Assembly: GCA_961205875.1 (NCBI GenBank)
Contig: OY540812.1
Span: forward strand, 34,171,098 to 34,235,097
From: Sialis fuliginosa
Lineage: Eukaryota > Arthropoda > Insecta > Megaloptera > Sialidae
Reading direction: 5' to 3'
DNA: 64,000 nucleotides
In this document: positions 11,501 through 23,500 of the stretch, piece after piece
Position numbering within the stretch: position 1 is the first letter of the stretch
Layout of the letters: each line of letters begins with the position of its first letter
Position numbers and translations under genes: made by a program
Notes under the pieces: generated by a model
Database searches by the model: none
What the model was told of the DNA's origin: nothing
What the model saw: the letters and a program-made list of their open reading frames with translations, nothing else

Positions 11501-14500
11501 TTTTTAATAAAATGGTTAACCAATGGCACTTCATGAGAATGATCGCATAAAAAATATAATTTATAGTATAGATGTTTTATCTCAGAAAAATATAAAGAAT
11601 TTAATAAAATCATTTTTAGCCACTAGAACGTTGATTGGTCGGTATTTTCAAAATAGGAGTAATCCGCTCGCCTATTATTGGTGATTATTAAAATTGTTCA
11701 ATAATAATAAACTACCTTTGGTGAATTTACCACGAGGAAGCACTTTATTTCGTAAAACCCATAGTTTGCGAGTTATAGCCCGTGAAACATTGCAAAAAAC
11801 ATTTTTTCATTATATTTCAAAAACCATAACGCAAACTTCAAAATGGGTATTGGCAAAAGTGTAGATCAACTATATAAACTAGAAACTTGAAATTTTACTG
11901 AACATGTAAAGGACATTGCCTAGATTTGGTCCTTATGTGCCCACAGAGCGGAAATCAAAAGATCTTATCATAAATAAATACTTTTACCATTGAACCAAAT
12001 TTATTTATCCTGGGGGAACAGAAATATTGCTTCAGCAGTAATGATTATAGTAAATAAGTAATAATGATACTTTTCAGCTATTGCTACTACTTATTAAAAT
12101 AATGATATCTCAGTTTATGGTACTTTCTAACATTAGAGTAATCCGGAAATTTTTGACATACTTTTTTTTACTTAATTGCAAAGATTAGGCTAGAAAAAAA
12201 AATAATTCATTGAACAAATTGTTATTTTATTGCTCAATTTAAAATGTTTCCATATTAAATTTAATTTAAAACGCGACGTGATTGGTTAAAGCGATTGTGA
12301 CGTCATTAGCCGTGTTCTATTCAGCTGTCAAAAGCTAGAAAAATAATAAAAATGAGCCGAAATCCTCAAATTGATTTCGTGCAAACGAAAACGGACAATA
12401 TTCCGATTATTGACGTTCAAATGGTGTCGAGTTATTTTGCTGGTAACGATTGTTTCAACGTCGCTGACAAACTGACAATAGTCACGTTCACGACTAACCA
12501 AAAACAGTGAACAACGAGCTTTGATTGGTTGATTCATAGAATTTCTGATGGAATGTACCAGAAATTTAAAGAATGTCATTTTTTAAGCATGTAAGGAAGT
12601 GAGAAAGAAGTAACTAGAAAGAGATAGAAACTAGTGACCAGGCTAACCAAAGAACTTTTATGTTCACTTCATGTTGAGTGTTTCTGTCAGAACACTAGTC
12701 TCTATCTCTTTCTGGTTACTTTTTTCTCACTTCCTTAAAAAATTACATTCTTTAAATTTCTGGTACAATCCACCAGAAATTCCATAAATAAACCAATCAA
12801 AGCTTGTTCACTGTTCTTGGTCAGTCGTGAACGTGACCAATGAGTCACGAGGTGTCAAAGCGCAAAGGTAAACAATAATGATACAATAGTGATAAAATAT
12901 GTGTAAACAAATAATATGCAAATAATAACCACATAATAATAGAAACATAAATGATGATAATAAATATTTCAACTATAGGTATACAGGCTGTCCCAAGACT
13001 GTGCCAAAGTTCAATATTTCATTTATTATTTTAGAACAAATGGAAGAAAAATTTTAATACAAAATTTGTTAGGATAGACAAGCAACAAATTTTTATACGC
13101 ACTTATGGGACATCTATATACACTCACGGAAAAAATTAAAGGACCACTTTTATTTTTCGAAAAAATTGCTCATTTTCAAAGTAATGCCGATAGGTCAAAT
13201 CTGATCCTTTTTTTACTTATAGGATATGAAAATTGAAGGAAATTTTAGCATCTTTTCGAATTTAGGGGTATTTTTGTGTTATTAAACTTATTATTGTGAC
13301 CAAATCGCGACTTAATAAAAAATAAAAAAATTGTTTTTTTTTTGCAATTTTGAAAGTTACCCACGGGGATGTTAAATTTTTTTTCTAAAATTTCAAGATA
13401 ACAATTTTGTTGGAATTTTTTTCAGCTTTAAAATTCTTTCTCAAATTTGTTTTATAATTTTTTGGTGTCGCGGTATTCGAGTTTGAATGAAAAATGTACC
13501 AAAAAGTTTTAAACGACCATAAAGGGCCTAATATTGGTTGCACAGAAAATAAAAAAAATAAATATTAAAGCTTAAATAATCATGTATTGTCTAGTAGCAT
13601 CTAAAAAAAGTTTAATTTTAACTTAACCCTTCAAATACGAAAAACAAAACAATGTTCGAATTTAAATAATCCTGTAAAAATAACCTTTTTTTAATCATAG
13701 ATCTAATGTTTAAAACGTATCCAGAAATTAAGTTCTATCAAAGAATATGAAAATTAGACTTATTACCTTCTATGTGAACAAAAGTTCCAGTAAAAATCTT
13801 GTAATTTGGCTGAGAAATTGCATTTTGAATTTTTTGTATACGTTTAGAACTTGACCGTACTTTTTATAACAAGTTTTTCTTTGGGATTTTTTTTTCGAAA
13901 AACAATCATATTTGAGAAAAATTGTAAGAGGGAAAAAGTTTTTCTTTCTTGTTAAAGAATATCCATAATTTTTTTCAGATGTTTTATATCAATATTGTGG
14001 GATAAAGTTTATTTTTAATAGGGTACTTTTTCATTCAAACTTAATTATCTCGGCATCAAAAAATGTGACAATCATTTTTTAAAAAGCATTTTGAAGCTGA
14101 GAAAATTTACTAAATGATGAATATTATGGAATTTTGAAAAAATTAGGATCTATGATTAAAAAAAGGTTATTTTTACAGGATTATTTAAATTCGAACATTG
14201 TTTTGTTTTTCGTATTTGAAGGGTTAAGTTAAAATTAAACTTTTTTTAGATGCTACTAGACAATCAATAATTATTTAAGCTTTAATATTTTTTTTTTCTG
14301 TGCAACCAACATAAGGCCCTTTATGGTCGTTTAAAACTTTTTGGTACTTTTTTCATTCAAACTCGAATACCGCTATACTATAAGTAAAAAAGGATCATAT
14401 TTGACCTATCGGTATTACTTTGAAAATGAGCAATTTTTTCGAGAAATAAAAGTGGTCCTTTAATTTTTTCCGTGAGTGTATATACAGGGTGAGTCATATC

Positions 14501-17500
14501 AGGTGGAACAAACTTGAACCGTGGATTGAGAAAAATATTTTAAGCAAAAAAGTTTATATGAACATGTGTCCGGAAATTCTTCGTGAGGGAGCTACAGACC
14601 TTCGAAGATTTAACCCAAAATTAGTTTTTATTTAATTTCTAGAGAACCCATTATGCTACAGTTATGAAATTTGATACAGGCTTTGATATTAATTAATGTT
14701 ATCGATTTCCAATATCAAATAATAATAATTTAGACCAGGGGTGTATGGAGCCCGTGGACCCACCGATTTTTATCAAGTATTTTTTTGTTCATTAATTTTT
14801 TCCTGAGTTGGGTTCTTGTAGAAGATTATATGATACAAAATACACAAAAATAAGTATTGTTTATTTATCATAAGATCAACCGTTTTCGAAAAATACCGAA
14901 AAAAAGAAAGTACTGCAGAATTTTACTTTATACGGATGTTTCAAATTACACAAAATAAATTTATATTCTTGTTCTATGATTACAAATAAGATGAAAATAA
15001 AATAAATATACCCCCAAAACTGCATTTTTAACAACAAACAGCCATTTATAATTTCGATTTTAATCAGGTTAGCAAAATACGTGTAACAGTAATACAACTG
15101 GCTATAACTCTATGATGATAAGTATTAGGAGGTATATTTATATTAACTTTTTATCTTATTTTTAATTATAGAACAAGAATATAAACTTATTTTATGTAAT
15201 TTGAAGTATCCGTATAAAGTAAAATTCTACAGTATTTTCTTTTTTCGATATTTTTCGAAAACGGTTGATCTTATGATAAATATACAATACATATTTTTGT
15301 GTATTTTGTATCATATAATCTTCTACAAGAACCCAACTCAGGAAAAAATTCATGAACAAAAAAATACTTGATAAAAATCGGTGGGTCCACGGGCTCCATA
15401 CACCCCTGGTCTAAATTATTATTATTTGATACTGGAAATCGATAACATTAATTAATATCAAAGCCTGTATCAAATTTCATAACTGTAGCATAATGAGTTC
15501 TCTAGAAATTAAATAAAAACTAATTTTGGGTTAAATCTTCGAAGGTCTGTAGCTCCCTCACGAAGAATTTCCGGACACATGTTCATATAAACTTTTTTGC
15601 TTAAAATATTTTTCTCAATCCACGGTTCAAGTTTGTTCCACCTGATATGACTCACCCTGTATAAAGCTCAACGTGTCTCTGTCTGTCCGTTAGTGCGCTT
15701 ATCACTCGAAAATCACTTATCCGATTTACGTGTTTTTTTTTAATTGATAGGTACGTTCTCTGGCCAGGTAATAGGCTATATTTTTTTACGTTAGGTAAAA
15801 TAACAACTAACAATAAGCAGTGACGATAATAGTTAATCAAGTCGGAAAAAATTTTGCCATCGGCGCGCTATTTTGCAATACGCTGCCTAAACACGGTGTT
15901 CAAATGACGACTTTAAATAAAATGTTCTTGCAGCCGAAATTTTTTTCATTGGGATTATTCTTGGATGTGTTCCGAATGTTTTTCTATAAAAATTGAAAAA
16001 ATCCATTGGGCAGTTTTAAAAAAAAAATTTAAAAACTTTTTTTTAGAAAATTTTTCAACATAAATTAATACATATTGTATGAAGAACTAAATACAGAAGT
16101 ATATATATATATTTTTTCATTAATATATATGTAGAGAGAGACAACGCAAAAAAAATACAGTAGACATTCCACACTGTGAGTGTCCATTATTGTCCATACT
16201 GTGAACCGCACCATCAGTTCTATTATAAATGACAGCTGTACTAAACATATTTTTAAGTATATATACAGGATGGTCCGGTTTGGGATACAGATATTTTAAG
16301 AGCTGATTCCTTGGCTCATTGCGAGTAAAAAATTGTAAGGGAAGGTGGGGTCTATCTTCAACACCCTCTGAGCCACAGGTGTTTAAAAACTTCCTTCATA
16401 GTAGTACTTACAAACAAAGATTATCTCATAACTTCCAAAGTAGCGTAACTAGAGCAACCAAAATGAGTCAGTTTCATAGGTAAATAACTAACGAATTTTT
16501 CATTATTAGAGTTTTTGCTAGTAGTGTTTCCGGTTCAGAATTATGGTTCATCAAAGTCAAAAAATATATTTATTTTTTTGAAAATTTCTATGAAAATGAC
16601 ATTTTCCCCAAAAGTACCTATAATATGTGGTATTTTTTATTATTATTTTGGTGTGTCATAATGTTACCTACAAATTCACTATACCAAGTTTGGACCTGGG
16701 TCTTACAGTTTTCCCGTTATAAATTTATCTAAATAATACCCAAAGTGACTATTTTGCTATCTACCTTATTAAATGAAACAGTGATAATTTTTTTTGTTTA
16801 TAATTACATAATTGGTTTTAAAATTATGTAAATTAACATTAACAATAAAATTATGTAATTATAAACAAACAAAAATTATCACTGTTTTATTTAATAGGGT
16901 AGATAGCAAAATAGTCACTTTGGGTATTATTTAGATAAATTTATAACTGGAAAACTGTAAGACACAGGTTCAAACTTGGTATAGTGAATTTGTAGGTAAC
17001 ATTATGACACACCAAAATAATAATAAAAAATACCACATATAATGGGTACTTTTGGAGAAAAATGTAATTTTCATAAAAAATTTCAAAAAAATAAATATAT
17101 TTTTTGACTTTGATGAACCATAATTCTGAACCGGAAACACTACTAGCAAAAACTCTAATAATGAAAAATTCGTTAGTTATTTACCTATGAAACTGACTCA
17201 TTTTGGTTGCTCTAGTTACGCTACTTTGGAAGTTATGAGATAATCTTTGTTTGTAAGTACTACTATGAAGTAAGTTTTTAAACACCTGTGGCTCAGAGGG
17301 TGTTGAAGATAGACCCCACCTTCCCTTACAATTTTTTACTCGCAATGAGCTAAGGAATCAGCTCTTAAAATATCTGTATCCCAAACCGGACCATCCTGTA
17401 TATATACTTAAAAATATGTTTAGTACAGCTGTCATTTATAATAGAACTGATGGTGCGGTTCACAGTATGGACAATAATGGACACTCACAGTGTGGAATGT

Positions 17501-20500
17501 CTACTGTATTTTTTTTGCGTTGTCTCTCTCTACATATATATTAATGAAAAAATATATATATATACTTCTGTATTTAGTTCTTCATACAATATGTATTAAT
17601 TTATGTTGAAAAATTTTCTAAAAAAAAGTTTTTAAATTTTTTTTTTAAAACTGCCCAATGGATTTTTTCAATTTTTATAGAAAAACATTCGGAACACATC
17701 CAAGAATAATCCCAATGAAAAAAATTTCGGCTGCAAGAACATTTTATTTAAAGTCGTCATTTGAACACCGTGTAAACCGTTCAATATTGAACAAAATAAT
17801 GTATTAAAAAATTGTGTAGAATCAAAAGATCTAAAATATAGTCTGCGACACCATATGTATGTCTAACTTTTAATATTAAACCACAATTACTGTTTTTATG
17901 TTACAAAGAAAACATAAAATATTTGGGTTCTGTTTACGTGGACTTATGATCTGCAAAACATTAATCCTTATCGAAATAAATGATTTCATCGTCATAAGGG
18001 GTCTACGACAAAAGGCAGACTCCCGAAAGACCGACAGACAAAAGGCCGACATGGACAAAAGGCAGACACCCAAAAGGCAGACATGGACAAAAGGCAGACA
18101 CCCAAAAGGCAGACACCCAAAAGGCAGACATGGACAAAAGGCAGACTCCCGAAAGGCCGACAGACAAAAGACCGGCATGGACAAAAGGAAGACACCCAAA
18201 ACGCAGACATGGACAAAAGGCAAACACCCAAAAGGCAGACATGGACAAAAGGAAGACACCCAAACGGCAGACATGGACAAAAGGCAGACACACAAAAGGC
18301 AGACACCCAAAAGGCAGACATGGACAAAAGTCAGACATGGACAAAAGGCAGACACCCAAAAGGCAGACTTGGACAAAACGCAAAAGGCTATAGCCGGGTA
18401 AGCATGCAAAACATGCCTTTACATGAATTTGGCTGATTATTTTTTTGGAAGTCACATTCTATTTAACATTCAACCTGACCAAATATTAGCTTTCAAAAAT
18501 TTATAGTTTTCGAAAAAAAAATGTTTTTGATTTTCAAAACAATTATTTTTTTTGATAATTTGTCAATCGAATTTGATGGTGCTTGAAATATATTATAGAT
18601 GTACTTATGACTCATCAAAGGTAATTTATTATGATCCTCTGTACATAGTAAACCAGAAAAAATATATATAAAATCAAAAAAGACCATGTTGTCTTCGGAG
18701 GGCAATCGCAATTTTTTATATATTATACCTTGTATGTACCCAAACAACATATCAAAATCCCAAATTGATTCAAATGGTATAACATACTCGTATAAATTCG
18801 CATACGGTCGTATCGGAGTGGCGCAGGCGAGTGCAAGTGTCTTAATACTTTTAAAATATCTCTAATTTGTTGCTAAACTGGACTGGGCTAGCCCAGAGGC
18901 ATATCAAAAATTTAACGGAGCCCATAGCCTGACAAAAACAAAATATAGAGGCCGTAGCCGGGAATATATGGGAACTGCTCCATTGAATCAATTTTACAAA
19001 AAAATTCTCATAGGTTGCTTTTTAAGTAAAATTAAATCGCCCTAAATGTCTGTGCTTTCAATGCTCAGATCATTTTTATTAAAAAAAAAATCTTGTCTAT
19101 AGTTTTTAATGGAAGAACATTCGCTAGTTCACAGCGAAAATGTGATTTGTTACTACTAAAGTCGATTATAAACATTTCTAAGCGATTTGGGGCGATTTAA
19201 TTTTACTTAAAAAGCAACCTATGAGAATTTTTTTTGTAAAATTGATTCAATGGAGCAGTTCCCATATATTCCCGGCTACGGCCTCTATATTTTATTTTTG
19301 TCAGGCTATGGGCTCCGTCAAATTTTTGATATGCCTCTGGGCTAGCCCAGTCCTGTTTAGCAACAAATTAGAGATATTTTAAAAGTATTAAGACACTTGC
19401 ACTCGCCCGCGCCACTTCGATACGACCGTATGCGAATTTATACGAGTATGTTATACCATTTGAATCAATTTGGGATTTTGATATGTTGTTTGGGTACATA
19501 CAAGGTATAATATATAAAAAAAATGTGATTGCCCTCCGAAGACAACATGGTCTTTTTTGATTTTATAAATTTTTTTTCTGGTTTACTATGTACAGAGGAT
19601 CATAATAAAATTACCTTTGATGAGTCATAAGTACATCTATAATATATTTCAAGCACCATCAAATTCGACTGACAAATTATCAAAAAACATTTTTTTTTCG
19701 AAAACTATAAATTTTTGGAAGCTAATATTTGGTCAGGTTGAATGTTAAATAGAATGTGACTTACAAAAAAATAATCAGCCAAATTCATGTAAAGGCATGT
19801 TTTGCATGCTTACCTGGGTTGTCTACCTTTTGTCCATGTCTGCCTTTTGGGTGTCTGCCTTTTGTCCATGTCTGCCTTTTGGGTGTCTGCCTTTTGTCCA
19901 TGTCTGCCTTTTGTCCGTGTCGGCCTTTCAGGAGTCTGCCTTTTGGGAGTCTGCCTGCCTTTTGTCCATGTCTGCCTTTTGTCGCGCTCCCCGTCATAAG
20001 TACTTAATGTAGATATATTTTGCCATTTACAGCATCCAATTTGGTCGTATAGTTTAGACAATATCGAAATATACATACGGGAACATATTCGCGCGATGGC
20101 GACCCGTGTCGCGGCGTGCGGTAAGAAGGGACGTGCAGTGTAGGTGCAGGGCAGAGGGATGGTATTCTTTTGATTGTCAATTGTTTTCAATAATTAACTT
20201 TTAAATTTAAATAGAACAAATATTATTTTTACTTTTTGTTCTGATTCGTTTTTGTTAGGTAGGTAATTTAAGTGTTGTTTGGTTTTTATTACAATAATAA
20301 CCAATCGTGTTTGTACTTAATTCAACTATATATTTTTTAAATCCTAAACAATAATTCCGTAGTCCACGCAAGCGAAACCGCGCGGGCCCAGCTAGTCCTA
20401 TACAAATGTAATCATTTTAAATATTTGCTGCTTGTCTATCCTCGCAACTTTTGTATTTAAAATTTTCTTCCATTTGTTATAATAAATGAAATATTGAACT

Positions 20501-23500
20501 TTGACACAGTCTTGAGTCACTCTGTAAAATAACCTTACTTTTAACTTTTTCCTTATGTTTCCTTTTGGCACAGTTATAAATATTTTTCCAGGAGTTTTGT
20601 GAGTTGAATTATTACAACAAGGCACGAAACAATATAACTTATTATTTTTCGTGCATTTTCCATGTTTATCGTCAACACTTGTATATTTCAGCATTGACTG
20701 ATATTTCAACACTGGCTAATGACGTCATGCAATATGGCGCGCTAGTTGGGAGCGTTTGAAAAGTACCTTTTTTTAAATTTGACATTCTGGGGTCGGGATA
20801 TATAAATTTTCTACAATATTTTTTTACCTTGAGATTACATTAAACATGTTTTTAGGGATTTTATTAATTAATTAACGAAAAAACACGGCAAATAAGTTGC
20901 TATTGATGTTGTTACTATGCGTGAGCGTTTCTTCAGAACGCTTTTATTGTTGTAATTTTTTTTAACTTTTTTGACTTTTATATTGAAATTCAACTAGTTA
21001 TTTGCATTTTTCATTAACCTTGTTTATTATTCTCTACTGTAATTTCGTATATTTGTTGACTGTGGCATTCCTACTGAGTTCAGTAGGAATTTTTTGCATG
21101 GTTGAAACTTACAATTAGTTAATTGTAAGTTTCAACCACGCAAAAAAATTTAACTTCATGATATCTTAATGACACTCTAAAATAATAAAATATATAGACG
21201 GACGGACGAACAGAGCGAAACTATAAGAGCCCTTTCACACGGCGTCGTAACGTTTTTTTCCCGTTTTTTTATCTTTTGGTTAAAATTTTGTGTGGAAATA
21301 ATAGTCAAAGCAGGGCTTCGAACCGGAACTGAACCGAAAACCGGAAAAATCGTTATTTTTAGCCAGAACGAAAACAGGAACAAAACCGAAATAATAATAT
21401 CGGTTTTTACGGTTCAGTATATGTTAAAATACCCGCGTTAACATGATCTTATTTCCCACATCAATTGTCGTTCGGACTATCATACAAGTACCATAAAATG
21501 TTCAAAATTATAGTAGAAAAAAAAATTTTAATACGAATATTTTGCTTCCTCGCAATATCGAAGATACGAGAAGCTATGTGATCGTTTCAGATTGAGTCAA
21601 AAAAAAAGTTCTCCAATTTCAAAATTTTAAATTTATTTATCCGTTTCACGTCAAGACAAACACTTTTCGTTCCGTGTCTGTCTGTCTGTCCGTGTGTCCG
21701 TCCGTCCGTCCGTCTGTCCCCTGAATCCTTGTCACACGCATAACTCATGAACCACTGAACCGATATTATTGAAACTTGGTCGGATGGTTGGGTTTGGTTT
21801 GAGGACGGTCCCATTTCAAAATCATCAAAATCGTGTGTAAGGGGGAGGGGTGACACCCCAAAATATTTCTTTTTTCAAGATATCTCAAGAACGACACATG
21901 TTACGAGAAAATTTTATAGAATATTTTTTGTAGAGAATTAAATTTCCTATAATATGGGTCTACTACGTTTGTTGTAAAATATTCCCTTACAAAGATTTAT
22001 CTAAATTAATTTTAAAAATTCGTGTTTTGTTTTTCTAAATTGATATTTGATTGGATATATTAAGTGTCATTTTGACGTTTTAAATGTCACTTTGGCGTTT
22101 TAAATGTCACTTTGACGTTTTAAATGTCATTTTGACATTTGCATAAATTTAGAATTAGATTGAAATTGTCAAAAAATTAAAAATATATGAAAAAATATTC
22201 AGGTGCGTTTTAAGAAAAAATTCGAACTAAGATTTTTTAGTAAAATTTGTATAAAAATTAAATGGTTAACCAATGCCAGGCGATTTATCTGAACACAATC
22301 GGTTTTAGTGAATTTAGCACGAGGAAGCACTGTGCATTTACTTGGCAGATGTTTTTTTTTAATTAATCACTCGAAGCTGAACCGAAAACCGAAAAAATCG
22401 TTATTTTTTTCGGAACAAAAACCGGAACCGAACCGAAATATATTTTCTTACTCGAACCGGAACGAAAACCGAAACGAAAAAAATAACGGTTCGAAGCCCT
22501 GGTTCAAAGTGTGCTGATCAAAAGTTGTAATGCATGTAACGTATGAAAATCCATAATTTCTGCTCCAGGGGACATCCAAATTTTTATGTTTAATACATTT
22601 TTATGTTTATATCTTCGAATTAGTCAATGAACACAAAGAATTTTTTTTGAGAACTTTTTGTGACAATTGTTAGTTTTTTGGTTTGGCAGATTTTTTATAA
22701 AATTAATAAATGTTATAAAAAATTTAAAAATAATTATTTATACTGTCGCTAATTCTAAAGAATTTTCATCCTATGAAAATTTTTCCAAATGTTGATCTTT
22801 TAGGAGATAACATAAAAATAAACACAAACATTTGGGTGCCATTTGGATCAGAAATCATGGATTTTCATAAGTTGCACCCTTCACAACTTTTAATACTTTG
22901 AACTATCGTATCCCCAAGTTACAAAAAATTTCAACCAAAAGACAAAATTTATTGCTTTTGTACGGGGTCCTCAACAACTCCTGCAAGTTTGTCGATATGT
23001 TTTCGGGACACCTTGTATGTATTACCCTTCTAATATTGGGTATAATATAATGTAGTTTTGACATTAAAATCAATTTTAATTTATACTTTATACATAAATT
23101 AGGGGTTCACTGATTTCGGATTAAGAAAAAAAATTTTCTCAACTGATATATGAAGTTATTTACTTTAGCTACTATTTTAGTAGTAATTATTTAAAATTAT
23201 TTATAACACATCTGAGGATCAATTTTAGTTTTACTGATATTACATCTCTTACCTAAATAAATGAAACAAATCATTCAAAACTTTCTTTATCAGTTCTGGC
23301 CTGTGTACATAAGCCATTGCTGCTACAAGTATCTGCTGTTCATTAGCATCACCCGTGACCACCTGCGCTGGTATGTGGTGTCTTCTGCATGCCTCTTTAG
23401 CCGTCCCAAGTAGTCCTAGAAACCTCAACGGCTTGGTGGCTCTCGCCGCCAACCCTGGTATATCTGTAGCTTCACAACTACTCTCTGCTACTCCAGACCC

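Larger units (their letters stand above)
18006..19983. repeat. Foldback element whose termini are minisatellite arrays
   Basis: Unique arms 18396-19042 and about 19195-19830 are inverted copies (loop about 150 bp). Each outer end is a GACAAAAGGCAGAC-type tandem array, in opposite orientation. Left array about 380 bp, right array about 165 bp. The long frames across it are low-complexity artefacts of the arrays. Confidence 0.82.

Noticed and set aside
17876-18455. Several overlapping 87-177 codon frames on both strands, Lys/Gln/Arg/Thr-rich or Cys/Leu/Phe-rich
   Set aside because: They are six-frame readings of a stop-free minisatellite. No domain, no splice context, and the composition flips with frame.
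19756-20190. Frames of 65-126 codons on both strands
   Set aside because: Mirror-image minisatellite of the same foldback element; same artefact.
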